Positions 35,680 to 48,198 of a stretch of DNA of 64,000 bases are shown here, in pieces. Source of the DNA: Castanea sativa (lineage: Eukaryota > Streptophyta > Magnoliopsida > Fagales > Fagaceae); contig NC_134023.1 in the NCBI RefSeq assembly GCF_040712315.1, positions 68,174,757 through 68,238,756 on the forward strand, in the 5' to 3' direction. A model generated the notes under the pieces. The model ran no database searches, had not been told where the DNA came from, and saw only the letters and a list, made by a program, of their open reading frames with translations. A program made the translations under genes and the position numbers. Within the stretch, counting starts at the first letter, position 1; the number at the start of each line of letters is the position of its first letter.

Positions 35680-36350
35680 TCCAGTGACAAAACTATAGTT
35701 GGACTGCCCCCCCAAATTTTTTCTAAATTTTTTTAGTATATTATATATATATATATATATATACGTACGTATGTATTAATTTTAGTAATTTGTTTCAATA
35801 AATTTGCATTTTACGTTCTCAACAATATTATTGATCTTTTTAAAGGCTATAAATTTTTTTTATTGATCTAAAATCTAAAATAAATTTAACAAGTTCAACA
35901 ACAAAATTTACCAATAGCAAACTTAAGCCCAAATAACACCCCAAAACAAACCATGCAAGACACAAAAAAAAAAAAAAATCCTAAGCCAATTCTAACTAGT
36001 CTAAGTGAATACCCACACACATTTGACAACACACAAGACACCCCCAAAAAAGTTTTAAAAAGAAGCTTGACTTTCTAAATTGAGAAGTGCTACGTCCACA
36101 ATATTTTTACAACAAATCACATGCGGTAAGTTGTTATTAGTTATAATTTGAATCCACAACGTAAATTACTTATTTTTCCCACTTATAACAACCAATAATA
36201 ACCTATCACTTATAATTTATTGTAAAAATATAATGAAAATATTATGGACATAGTATTTATCTTCTAAATGAATGCTTACTTTGAGTTTCAAGAAAAAAAA
36301 AAAAATGTTTATAATTTTGCACCCGTAACTCTAAGTCTTATTAGCTCCGT
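35680..36350. mobile_element. Inserted DNA in duplication copy A
   Basis: Absent from copy B, which reads directly through at about 53,258. Left end (A)TCCAGTGACAAAACTATAG and right end complementary to CAGGACGGAGCTAATAAG are weakly inverted (CAGTGAC/CAGGAC). It carries a TA run and, nested inside, the MITE at 36,081. The class is uncertain, perhaps hAT-like. Confidence 0.55.
36081..36261. mobile_element. MITE with 8-bp target duplication
   Basis: Same family as 23,947: left end TGAGAAGTGCTACGTCCACA, right end ATTATGGACATAGTATTTATC. TTCTAAAT at 36073-36080 and 36262-36269 is the target duplication. It lies inside the larger 35,680-36,350 insertion. Confidence 0.75.
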
Positions 36351-37404
36351 CCTGCAACAACGTGAGCTTGACATACACTTTATCATACCCCATTTTGTTA
36401 TCAAGAAATTAGCCATTTTCGTTTGAGAGGGCTCTTTGGGCCGTCATACTATGTGGAGATGCCAGGCCCAACTCATTTTGATAAAGATTTAGCATTTTAT
36501 TCAAGGCGATAATGGTTTCTTTTGTTGTATGTATAATTTGCCAAAAGTATTTTTAGATTGGTAGTTTACAACTTAGATGCAAACGTGTTATCTGTTGATT
36601 TTTATTGAATTATATAAATTCTATATTCATAATATTAACCTAACAAATTTTAGGTGGTAAATTATTATTAGTCCTAATTTGAAATTACTTTTTTGTTCAC
36701 TAGTAACAACTAATAATAACTTACTACTTAAGATTTGTTATGAAAGTATCATGGACATAACATTTCTCGATGAATTAATTGTTATTTGTGTGCCAATGAT
36801 TTTTATATTTAATATTTCCATGCCTCTAGTGGACCAATGTTAACTCCATTGATTTTGAATTAGTATTAGAAGATATTAGTCCAATGATTTTTCTTTCACA
36901 TTGAAGGTTTTCATGTAAATTTTGGTATTGTGTATGTTGATTTTGGAAAATTTCTTGTTTATATTGATTATTATGCTTGGCAGATTTTATTGAAAGTGAA
37001 ATTTTGTATTGGATTTATATAAATAGGAAAAAAGAAATATTTATGTTGCCCTTTACACAAAGTTTCTCTCAAAGTCCTAAGGGCTGCTTCTCTAATTGAT
37101 ATCAAACTTTATTGATCGCTCATGAATCATGATGCATGCCAGATTTATTTATTTTAATTTTTTGGTGGATTAGATTATAAATTATAATTTCCAAATCAAT
37201 TCACTAACACAACTTTCCTTGCTTATACCCCATTGAAAACAATGCTTAATTAGGCCACGTTGCATAGTGTAGGTTCTATCATGATACAATCTTTAGAGAG
37301 CGTTTGGATAGAGATTATTCCTGCGTCTGTGCGTTTGCGTTTGTGATATGCAGGGAAAAACGCGCTGAGGGAAACGCGAAGAAGAAAAGCAAAGAGCTGA
37401 AAGA

Positions 37405-37652
37405 AGACGCACCGTTTCACTTAAAAACCACGCGTGGATTCAACTGTTCATGGACCTTCTAAAAACTACTCAGCCGAGACGCACCGTTTCACTTAAACCT
37501 CCAAGGCATGCGTGAGGAGCTGAGACGCACCGTTTCACTTAAACCTCCAACGCATGCGTGATAAGCCCAGCTCCATCTCAATGCTCCATCCTCTGATGAC
37601 AACGGTGCGCACCCCTGAAGCCATCTGATCGCACAAGCCCAGCTCCATCTCA
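37405..37652. repeat. Subterminal repeats of the Harbinger element
   Basis: GACGCACCGTTTCACTTAAA occurs three times (near 37,407, 37,479 and 37,523), the last two followed by CCTCCAA(G/C)GCATGCGTGA. CCCAGCTCCATCTCA occurs twice (near 37,566 and 37,638). Subterminal repeats are often transposase binding sites; that role is inference here. Confidence 0.7.
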
Positions 37653-37660
37653 TCAAAACG

Positions 37661-38302
37661 ATGCGCTCCTCCTCGTTCAACGGATATTTTTCTCTTCAGC
37701 TTTCTTCTTTTCTCCCAACTACCCTGGCAGAAATGTGTTCAATCCTCTTCAATGCTCCGTCCGAATCATCTTCAATGAACTCACCAACCAGAAATCCATC
37801 AAAACAGAGCAGTGCACATGGTAGAAGAAAGCCCATTACGCGGAACTCTCTCAAAAGACCCCCTCTGCTCTTCCTTCACGCGAGCAAACCTTCTCGGAGC
37901 TTGGGACATCGTTGCTGCCATTGTCTAGCTCTGCATTCACGGGTAAGTTGCCTCTAATTTCTCATGCTCTCTCATTTGTTGGTGTGGTTATAATTTGATC
38001 CATGAGGCTTCATCAATCTGTGGTGTTGTTTTTCTTTTTTTGTGTTCATCGGTTGTGTGTGGTGTTTCTGTTCAACGTTTGTGTGTGGCTGTTTGTGTTT
38101 TCCATGACACTATTATAATGTGGGTTTCTTGATCCTTCGTGTAATACCGTATGTAAATTGTCTTCCTACCTCTGTTGTATATAAATGTATATGTGAGTTC
38201 AGTTTGCATTTTTCATGTGGGCATGCCTAACTGATTATATGACATGCACATCAACTGGTTGTTGAAATGCCTCAATGAGTATAGAAGGAACTTGTAGCAA
38301 CA
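37661..38302 (+). promoter_or_regulatory. Probable 5' UTR exon and intron of the Myb-like gene
   Basis: A C/T-rich stretch ending GCATTCACGG with a strong GTAAGT donor (after 37,942), and an acceptor CTTGTAG at 38,297 five bases before the start codon, look like a 5' UTR exon and intron. The open frame in 37,661-37,957 has no recognisable motif and is treated as untranslated. Confidence 0.5.
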
Positions 38303-40990
38303 ATGGGTAGGGAGAAATCGAAGGACGGTGCTAGTAATGATCCGAGAGCTGACTGGAAAGACATTAAGGAACTACAAGCTTTTTGTGAGTTCTGTGCTGT
38401 TCAAGTCCTAGAAGGCCGGAGGAGCGGAGGATTTCTAACCAAAATTGGGGTTGATGCAGTCATTCAGCAGTTGGATAACCATTTTGGAAAAGTGGTGACT
38501 TTCCTGCAGATTAAAAACAAATGGGATCATTTGAAAAAAGGGTGGAAGCAGTATAACGAGTGTTTTGACAATGAGAGTGGGTTGGGTTATGATGCTAGCA
38601 CTGGACTGCTTCAGGCCCCTGATGAGTGGTGGACCCGGAAGATTACGGTTTGTCTCTATTTCTCTCCCATTATTTATTATTGTTCAAAAAATTTATCACA
38701 ATCTTTGTTCAGTTCCAATTTTTTTATATCATTTGTTTTCTCTATGCAAATGTTAATGCTTTGTTATTCACTGGAATTGTTTTAGGGACCCATGAAATAT
38801 CTCCAGTCCACAATTCAAATATTACATTTTCGCCAAACTTCTACTTCTCTTATTGTGTTTGCTGTTTTTATATTCAATTCATATTCTTATTGATTTCTTC
38901 TAAAGAAAAACCCATATATATATGTACTGTCCTATTATTTGAGCTACACTTATTGATTTCATCCATGACACGCTTCCATTATGATATTATTGCCACCTTT
39001 ACTGTTTCAATACTTTCGAATGAAGCAGATGGTCCTTTCTTTTCATATTTATTTCCACATGCCTTTTTTATGTTTCAATACACTCTCATATGCCTTTTTT
39101 ATGTTTTCTTTAATAGGACTCTATTATGTGCTTAATACTACACTTGGCCTTGTCAGACTAGGAGAGCACTCTTTATCTTTAGGATTCAATTATGTCTGAA
39201 ACAGCAGCTTTCCTTCACCCAATATCTAACTTCTGTTCCTTATCAAAACAATTTTTTTTTAATCCATATTATATTTTTCCCACAATACTCATAAGACCTT
39301 GGCCAAGAGAATATCTTAGTCTTAAAAATATCCGAGAGCCTTGTTTCCAATACATTTACGTAAAATTTTTTAAAATATCACATTTTCAAAATACAAATAT
39401 ATCTACATAATTTTAGCAAAAATTTAATTAAGTTAATTCCAAACGCTTGCATAACTTAGTAAACAAAGCTTTTAAAATATTTTTTTCAGTTTATTTGGTC
39501 CAATATAAATCTGTTAGCAAATGAAAATTTTTAAATATCTGTTGGGTTTTTTTTATTGGAAAGGTTACTTATCACACCACTTGTACTCTAGAGGATGCTC
39601 AAATTCCCTAAACCTCCAAAATAACCAACACAACAGAACTTGTTCCACATACATCCCATGAAGAGATTACCTAGAAGTCTTAAGGCCATGGCTCATAATG
39701 ACAATGCTAATGTTAAACAAAGCTTTTGAATGATTGATAATCATCTCGAAGGAAGTATCTTTTGTCTGGTTCTAGTAACTTTGTTTAGTGCATCACTAGT
39801 ATACATGTGGATATTCCACTTAAGAATAACAGCCATTGCTAATGAGATATAGGACAATAGATTGAGCCAAAAAAAGAAAAGGAAATTGAAAGACTCACGC
39901 TCACTTGACTTGAGCATCCAATTGATGTAATCAACAGTTAGTCTAACACTACTCATATTGCCAAAAGACTTTTTCCAAGTGATTCTGACGTGGTTCTGAA
40001 GCAATAAAATATTCTAAGAGCAAGAATGTTAAAAAGTTTATTTGGTGATTCCTCACCTTCATCATTTTAATCCTAGTCTTGCTGAACTGTTTATATATTG
40101 GATTACTTCGAAATTCATCAATCATGACATGTTTAGGGATCCTAAGCTTAAACCTAGGAAGCTAAATGGTTGGTAAACCTGTGACATATTCCCCTGTTGT
40201 TTAAATCAGTTCTGGTTAATTAGTTTGAATGCAATACTGAAAATGTTCGCCTCAATAGAAGAAACAAGAATATGCAAATATGAAATTTGTCTATAATTTA
40301 ATGCCAATCTCTCTCTATATATTATTGTGTTCTAACTAACCGGTTCTCCACATGTAGGCATGTCCCAGTGCAAAAAGCTTCAAAAATAAACGTTTGCCGA
40401 ATCGTGAGGCGATGAACATCATGTTTGGAGGTACAGTTGCAACGGGAAAAAATGCATTCTGCACAAGTGGTCAAATGCCAAAGGAAACCACCGAAGGTTC
40501 TGGGGACTCTGCTGATAGCACACAATTTGTTGATCCCCAATGTGAACCTTTTCTAAATGTTGACGCAATGGAGGTTCAAGGTCCATCATCGTCGAGGGCA
40601 GGACCGACAATGACTAAGGGGAAAGGCTTGGCAACCAATGTCCATCTTTTCAAGCCAATTTGCAAGAAATCAAAAAAAAAAAAGCGTTCAGTTGCGCAAG
40701 AGATGTCCGACTCTTTGAAGAGCATCTCAGAGGTTTTTCTTGAAAGTAGGAGTGTAGGTACCCGTACACCATTTGCTTCCACAAAGCTTGCTCAGGTTAA
40801 AACAATTCTGGACATGGTGTTGAGTCTTCCCGGGGTGCACTCGGGTCATTACCTTCATCTATTCAGCACCGTCTACTTCATGGAAAAAGATAAGGGTAGG
40901 CACATGTTCGCAGCGCTTTGCGATGACAAGGACCTCCAGCTAAAGTGGCTAGAAAATGAGTACCAAAGGCACCCTGAATATCATTTTTAG
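38303..40990 (+). CDS. Harbinger-associated Myb/SANT-like DNA-binding protein
   Basis: Partner protein of the PIF/Harbinger transposase: family members bind element ends and help bring the transposase into the nucleus. Two exons, 38303-38647 and 40358-40990, join in phase to give 325 aa. Residues about 13-115 form a Myb/SANT-like (Myb_DNA-bind_3) domain: ADWKDIKELQAFCEFCAVQV, IKNKWDHLKKGWKQYNECFD, and the end DEWWTRKIT. The second exon has a basic cluster CKKSKKKKRS that could act as a nuclear localisation signal. Its C-terminal region ends LKWLENEYQRHPEYHF. No stops or frameshifts. The 1.7-kb intron shows no other gene. It lies upstream of the transposase on the same strand, the usual arrangement. 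Confidence 0.88.
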
Positions 40991-41531
40991 TGAAGCAAAG
41001 GGGATTGTCTCGATAGGATTGGTGTTGTAATCGGATTTTCAATGTTGTACTTCTTGCACTATGTGAATTTTGTTTTGTGTTGATTGGTAGAAACTAAAAT
41101 GCTTACCAAGGGTGTGTATGTAAGACAATGGTTACCAATTAATTGTCATGAATATCTACGTATGCTTACTTGTTCCGTTTTCTGAGCTGATACATACTGT
41201 TTTCCAATCATGAAGTAACTACTCTACTTGAATTTTATTATTCTGATACATCAATACTGTCGAATTTGGAAGGAAAGTGACGGAAACTGTTTTTTTTTTT
41301 TTTTTTTTTGGGAACCAAACAAAGCTGGATCTTTCTTAATTTTCTAAATTCATTTTTTGTTTCAGTTATCTGATATTGAAATTGGAATATTTATATTCTG
41401 TGCAGGATCGTAACTACTCTACTTGGACTAATAAGAGTTTTGCTTCAGAGATCTCTGCTTGGACGTGCATAAATGCAATTCTCTGCATAACTTCCTCCTT
41501 GCCTCTCTCAGCTTTTTGCTTGCATGGGGTC

Positions 41532-41579
<48 letters not shown>

Positions 41580-42312
41580 ATCATAATTCTAGGCCCTGTT
41601 CGGATACTGAGAAAAACAGAGGAAAAGAAGAAGAAAAAAATCCAGGAATTTTGAGATTTCGGGTCCATACATATTCATTGTTTGTGATCCGAAGGGAAAA
41701 AAAGAACTTAAGTTGAAAGCAGGTTTAATAGCGGCATGAATTTTTGCTTGCAGAGAAAATATATGAAAATTAAAGGAAAGGAAAAAAAATCCTTCAAATT
41801 TGAGAAAAATATAAGAATCTCTGCTCTGCTTGAGATAGTTTTGCAAATTTTGGTATACTGTGAGATTACAAACAGGAAATACTTTTGGTGATGAGATTCT
41901 AACTTGTTTTGTTTTCCTTAGCTTTCTTGTAGTTTACAATAAAAAAAAAAGAAAACTTTCTTGTAGCTTATAGTTGCTTTGTTGGTTAAGGAATCTTGAG
42001 GACTTGTATTTGCTTGTTCAGAAACATGGAAACATGTTGGGGAGGACCTTTTTTGTGGTTTGTTAATTCTTTTCTTCGAGTTTTGGGAAGTTGTTTAGAC
42101 TATATAGATATGATTTATATTATTTGTATTAGGTATTGGGGGATCCTATAGCAATAGCAGCTATGTATTGTAGGTGTTGTTTGATCAACTTTGTGGTTAA
42201 AACCTGAGTTGCAGCAGAGCAGAGTCTGCCTTCGTGTTTACATAATAAACCCACACCAATGGGTGAACCATCACAGGGGCTGAGAAGTCATGGTATATAT
42301 GCGAGGACACAG

Positions 42313-42690
42313 TCAAGCATGATTTCAAGCTCCAGCTAATTATGAGTTACCCAGTAATTAGGGAGTGTATCAATAATTCAAAATTTTGAACTCTGGTTGC
42401 TAAAAAAGTCCACTAATCTTCCTTGTACGCATGGATGACCTACGGTTTTGACAGAATTGAGAGCAATCTTAGCCACAAATTCATAATTGTTGACTTACAT
42501 AAAAACATGCTTTCCTCGTGATATGCTTAGAAAATTATATTTGCCCATGAAAAAAAGGAAAGTTATGTGTGATGTTTAACCAAAGCTAACTGTGGAGCTC
42601 GTTGACATAATAAAAAAGTCTCTTCTCGATGATGTAATGTTTCTGACTTTACTCGTGCAGGCATACCTCTTAGATGGTGTAGGTTTGACA
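42313..42690 (-). repeat. Inverted copy of 25,645-26,032 inside the Harbinger element
   Basis: Reads AGTCAAGCATGATTTCAAGC through GCATACCTCTTAGATGGTG, the complement of the stretch 16 kb upstream, with few differences. It lies between the two transposon genes. Confidence 0.85.
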
Positions 42691-43198
42691 AAAATTTTGA
42701 TAATGAAACAACTACTTAAAAAATGTTTTTAAAATATATTTTACAATGAAAGAAATAGAGCCGCAGTGTTTATAGATTAGATACACACCTAAAGTAAAAT
42801 ATACCATTATAGAATGTCAAAAAATATAATATATATATATATATATATGTAATTGTTTGAAATAAAAATAATGGGTATATCTTAGCATAAATTTTATGGA
42901 CTATTTAATAAAATAGGTGTATTCTTCTTGAATCTCTATCATAGTTATCAATTACGTTGATTTTGAAAACGAACTCAACAATCAACCAATAGAGGAAAAA
43001 AAAAACAAGAAGATTAGTTTTCTCTATTATCTTAAAATATATTAGTAAAACCACTGCTTATATTATTTTCTGATTTTCAGGTTTTCTTGTTTTTGTAGCA
43101 TTAGATATAGTTCGTATCTCAAGGCTCTGAATTTTAAGCTCGATATCTTTTAGATCATTGTTCAATACCTATAAAGCAGTCTCAAGGTATACAAAAGG

Positions 43199-44624
43199 AT
43201 GGATTTGCTAAACGACTCGTCTGATACCCAGCACCAGTGAGTTTTTGTAGTGTCCTTTGTCGATGTGAATATTCAATTTGTATAAATCTTGGATACGATT
43301 GAAATTGTTAATTAACAATTTTTTTTTAGTATTTGTACATGCAAGTAAAGTCGGTAAAAAATATGCAGGGACAATGACTTCGACATGAACGACGACATTG
43401 AACTCGTAGCATATCTAGCCGGGTGCGCATGTGCAGTTTACGTGGAGACCTATATGACCAAAGTACCATTGCATACGAATATACAAACAGGGTATGAATG
43501 GGTACTGTATACATTAACTGGAAATCCTGAAAAATGTCGAAGACATTTTAGAATGTCAACCCATGTGTTTCAACAATTGTGTAATACATTGCGCCAGTAT
43601 GGATATAACGGTACTAGAAGAGTTTGCTTGGAAGAGTCTCTAGCAATGACATTGGTGGTACTTGGTCATGCTGAGGGTAACAGATTAGTGCAGGATAGAT
43701 TTCAGCACTCAGGTGAGACAGTGCATCGACACGTGGTTAAGGTAGTTACATTGTTAGCCACTGTTATGGCAGCGGACATTATCAAGCCTGATGATCGTAC
43801 ATTTCGGGACGTGCCAGAGCATATTCAACATTCAAGTCGATATTGGCCACATTTTAAGGTACATTGTGAATTTCGTATCTTGACTTTTTTTTATTAAAAT
43901 TATCTTCATGTCCATCCCACGTATTTCATTTCACATGGATTAATTTTTGTGGCAATGGTTAGGGTTGCATTGGTGCGATTGATGGGGTCCACGTCCCCGT
44001 GGTCGTACCAGTTGATGAGCAACACCCGTACTATGGCAGGAAGGGGATCACCACAACAAATTGTCTGTGCGCATGTGACTTTGACATGAAGTTCACATTC
44101 GCATGTGTTGGATGGGAAGGGTCAGCGCATGACACGAGGATTTTTTTTAGCTGCCTTAACAATGAGAGTTCCAACTTCCCAAAAGCTCCAGCTGGTTTGT
44201 AAATATGTAATTTAATTACAGTATTAAAGTATGTATTAATGTAGTGAAAATGCTTATGTATTAAACGTGTTCATTTGCAGGAAAGTATTATCTAGTTGAC
44301 TCAGGGTACCCTATGAAGAAAGGGTTCCTTGCACCATATAAGGGGGAGAGGTACCACATCCCCGAATTTCAGCCTCATGAAGTGCTGCATCGTCCAGAGG
44401 AGAGATTTAATTATCTCCATTCATCACTCCGTTCTGTCATAGAACGCACTTTTGGAGTTTGGAAGAATAAGTGGAAAATTTTGAGAAGTATGCCACCATT
44501 TCATATACGCACTCAATCGTACATCATTGTTGCTACAATGGTTCTTCACAATTTCATTAGAGCACATGAGATAAACAATGACGTCGAACGTTTCAGATCT
44601 ACAGGGGGCACATACCGTACCTAG
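43199..44624 (+). CDS. PIF/Harbinger transposase (HARBI1-like DDE nuclease)
   Basis: Catalyses excision and integration of the element. Exons 43199-43236, 43369-43858, 43963-44194 and 44281-44624 join in phase to 367 aa. The N-terminal part has a helix-turn-helix-like region (STHVFQQLCNTLRQYG, LEESLAMTLVVLGHAEGNR). The DDE catalytic residues are present: D183 in GAIDGVHV, D233 in GWEGSAHDTRIF, E308 in SVIERTFGVWKNKWK. The motif LHNFIRAHEI is near the end. After GGTYRT the frame stops, but the +1 frame continues with ESGHYDPVAHMISSLDEPEM and stops at 44,731-44,733, so roughly 40 C-terminal residues are lost to a frameshift in the GGGGG run at about 44,604-44,608. The catalytic core is intact; activity is unknown. 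Confidence 0.92.
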
Positions 44625-44733
44625 TGAGAGTGGTCATTACGATCCCGTGGCACATATGATCTCAAGCTTGGACGAACCCGAGATGAAAGAGGTTCGTGAC
44701 GGTATCACAAAGATCGATATGTGCGGACCATAA

Positions 44734-45389
44734 CTGATTATGGTGACTATTATTTTTGTCACAATTAGTATTTTTGGTGTGGTTGAAAATACCATTAAAT
44801 ATATATATATTTTGTACCTAGTGTTGACCATAAGTGAAGCCGCCCGAACTTCTTTTATGTAATACCAGTTGTTGCTTCCTTCAACTAGAGAACTTCAAGC
44901 TAAAAATGCAAAAGAACTTAAATTTGATCCTTTTTCTTTTTCCTCTTTGTGACTAGGAATTGAACTTGTACGTTACTTTTGGAAACTCAACCAGCAATAG
45001 CAAACACCTTTATTCGATTCTCCAAAATTTACGTGGTCTGTTGAGTGGAATACTTTTGGTGATGCATTTCACTATTTTTTCTATGTCTTGAAGAAGGTTA
45101 GTCCAGATAAAGCCCGAGTCTTAAATTATTTGTATACTTGTTAAGGATATCTTTATTATTGTGAGCCATTTTGGAAGCCAGAAGGGATTGAAGCATTCTC
45201 TTGTTTTCTCCCTTGCTATGCCCACAAAAAAGAAAAAGAAAAACAAAAGGAACTGACATAGCCTAAAAAAGACTGACATGATATACAAAACGAACTTATA
45301 CCAACAAAACAAAATTATACCAATATCATACAATAAAACATGAGGCAACGTTCCTCAATATGAAATTATACAACGTCTGCTATATCAAT
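44734..45389. other. Spacer between transposase and VPS37-like cargo
   Basis: AT-rich, with no gene recognised. It probably includes 3' flanks of both convergent genes. The point where captured host DNA begins is not visible without the donor sequence. Confidence 0.4.
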
Positions 45390-46595
45390 TCATCCAATCG
45401 AAGACGTTTTGGCTGAAAGGTGAATAAGTGCTCGCCTATGGTAAGTGGTACGAAGCTTCTTGTATTTCTGCACAAAGGTCCCAAGGTCCACATCCCTATC
45501 TAAGAGCTGTTTGTGCAGGTTTTCGGATTCCTCCTCCGTCTTATTCATTGCATCTGAAACAACAAAAAATTAATTCACATCTCCATAACATATAACTCTA
45601 AAATAAAATCAAGCTTAAGCCAATGTAATGAATAACCAAAGTTGGCCTATTCTATAGAACCACGAGTTGTCATGATGAAGGATACCTTGAAGCCTTTGGA
45701 GAAGGGATTGAGGGGAATAGAATCTCAACGTCTCTTCCTTTTTTCTCTCAAGCTCATTGAGTTTCTCCTGAGCAGCAGCCAACTCTGTTGTCCGAATTAT
45801 TCTGCACTGTACCATAGAATCAAAGGAGGAAAAAGTTCTTCAATTAGTTGACTAATCTCAAAGCAAGGAAAAAATTTATTCAATCAGTTGACTAATCTTA
45901 AATCAACAAATGAAGATGAGCATACAAACTAACCTGGTTTCTAAGCTCCATAATCCGTGGTTCCTTTTCCAGGTTCTCCCCTGATATAAAAGAAAGTGTT
46001 AGGCAGTCCCCCCAAGTGTAGTATTATAGTGCAACTACCTAAACCACATGCTAAAAAAGTAGATACATTGCGTGGGGAAAAGGAAAAGCACTCACTTGCA
46101 AGTTCTAGAGTCTCCTTACGAAGTTCATCTCTTAACTGATAAGCCATAAATGAACAGAGGGGAAAAAGATTAGAAAGACATGGAAACTCAAATATCATAT
46201 ACTAAAGAAATTCAACATGTGGTGCATGTGTGTGCACACATTCTTGCATTTGCAGTTTGCAGATGTCTCTTTATATATTATACCATACATTAAACCTCAA
46301 CCATGCAAGCTATGACTACAATCAATTAATGTCATTCGCGCTTACACAATTGATTTTTACATTGCTTTATCACATTTTTATCTCATAATATCAGTAACTT
46401 GAAATGAAAAGAATAAAGACAACACATCATCTTTTCCCATAGGAGTGATGGTAGCGACTTCAAGATGAAAATCAATGTATTGATTGTAATTGATGCCCCA
46501 ACTAAATACGAGTAACCAAAGGCCAGACCAGCAAACAGCAAGCTAGAGACTCATGACCCAATCAATCGGAGACATCTCTGTCCTTCCAGCAAACA

Positions 46596-46651
<56 letters not shown>

Positions 46652-47034
46652 ATATAATCCCAAACACATCTAAGCAGCTAACATTTTTTCCCTAAGTATC
46701 TATAATTCCATGTGTCATACATTCCCTTTCTTTCATTTACTTCTGAATCAAATATGGACATATAGATAATCTGTAGACCAAATCAGTGAATCACAGCAGA
46801 CAAGATTCTATCAAAGCACCACATATCCTTTACAAACTTTGGGTGGGAGGTGATAGCACCAAAGGATTACCAGTTTTCAGTAATCCTCTATGAGAACGTC
46901 TCTTATTACAGCCATTGTCAAACTATTGCATTTCCAAAGAAAAGGTGCCACAACTAAGAAATTTTTTAGTAAAACAGTTCGGCAAACCAGAGCAAGCAAC
47001 ATGCAACAATTCTATTCTATATTTGAGAATATTC

Positions 47035-47069
<35 letters not shown>

Positions 47070-48198
47070 ATAATCCGCAACTTACATTGTTTTGAAGTTT
47101 CACTTGATCAAGTGAGAGTAAGAAATGATGGTATGCATCCTTGTCAGACAAAAGCTTCCGTAATTCATCAACACTAAAGAAATTTATCAAGAAAACAAGA
47201 GATGATTAGAAACTACAAAAGTGAAGTTAGAAATCTCATAACATAGTACAGGAGAGTTAATTATCTTTATTGGCACTACTGAAGTGACTAAGACACACAT
47301 GCATTAAATGAATGCACTCGAAAGAGGAATGACTCAGATTTTCAATCACTTACTAAATAACTTAATATATAGTAATAAGCTTTACAATTTGGCCAAAATA
47401 TAATCAACATTAAAAAATATTGTATTGGAATACAACCTCAAACAAACAAAAGAAAAATGCTGTGAAAACTTAGTAGGCAATTTAGAATCCATACATAAAT
47501 GATACAATAGAAACAACATTAATAAGAAGCACGACTAAATTCCTTTTTGACAATCTTTAGACTGTTGCAACATAAACGTCCATGATGAGATTTGATACTA
47601 CATGCCCATTGGATGGTGAAATTAATATTAGAAAATAACAAATTATAAGGAGAGATTGAAGCATTCAATTTTAGCTTCCTACAGTCAAATGTATTTGGAA
47701 ATTTCAATAAATGACAGGGTGGTGCTTGACAAGCCAAAGGTGTAGTCCTAATTCTTAACAAGATTTCCCACACCCATATTGCAAGCCATCTAAAGAAACA
47801 TAGAGAATCAATAAAGAAATAGTAATCTTAGTAATAAAGATAAGAACAATGTCCTTAGCACCCTAGATTAAAAACTAATAATTATTTAATTTCAAGAATT
47901 AAATTAACAAGGAATCTGAGAAGTAAACCACTCCATAACATGAATTGGGGATTTGACCAACTCCAAAGCCATCTCCACTATCACAGTCACGGCCGGTGTA
48001 CTTGAGCTGGCAAGTGTCGAAACCGGGACGGCGGCGGAAGAGGTTGTGTATTTGAAGCATTAGGCGTGACTGAAACCCTAGAAATGAAACAGAGAAATAG
48101 GAAGCTGAAAACAAATCAAAACAGCTTCGAAAGAAACAAACACAGAGATCTGAAGAAAAGGAAAGAGAAGACTGACCTCCGGAGCTGCGGCGACCCAT
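45390..48198 (-). CDS. VPS37-like ESCRT-I subunit, C-terminal (Mod(r)) part, inside Harbinger element
   Basis: VPS37 is a core ESCRT-I subunit that sorts ubiquitinated membrane proteins into multivesicular bodies. Well supported exons, high to low: 47173-47086 ([20 protein letters not shown]), 46135-46096 ([13 protein letters not shown]), 45980-45934 ([16 protein letters not shown]), 45806-45686 ([20 protein letters not shown], then [14 protein letters not shown]), 45553-45390 ([20 protein letters not shown] then SSIG stop). All junctions are in phase without stops. Plant VPS37 normally has about 90-120 further N-terminal residues (beginning MFKFWG-like); none is found. Instead 48198-48177 (MGRRSSG) and 48069-48024 ([15 protein letters not shown]) could be spliced in frame, giving about 175 aa, but the second donor (CCCG/GTTTCG) is weak. 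Retained introns indicate DNA-level capture by the transposon rather than retroposition. GA/CT microsatellites lie in introns. Confidence 0.8.

Larger units (their letters stand above)
35475..37295. repeat. Segmental duplication copy A, left part
   Basis: Matches 53,050-54,290 in the same orientation (for example GCATAACATGTAATGGTTGAACC, GAGAGGGCTCTTTGGGCCG and TGGAGATGCCAGGCCCAACT). It is interrupted by about 0.67 kb (35,680-36,350) missing from copy B, and ends at the Harbinger insertion. The right part of copy A resumes at 48,572. Confidence 0.88.

Noticed and set aside
37489..37957. Open frames at the left end of the Harbinger element as coding exons
   Set aside because: They consist of subterminal repeats and a probable 5' UTR exon ending in a strong donor. 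No recognisable protein.
41376..41846. Several open frames around the CT run in the Harbinger element
   Set aside because: LSLSLS and REREREA-type translations of a microsatellite. No conserved motif.
47899..48069. Minus-strand frame [16 protein letters not shown] as part of a gene
   Set aside because: It is a different frame from the one that joins the VPS37 exons in phase, and I recognise no family. Kept only as an alternative reading.
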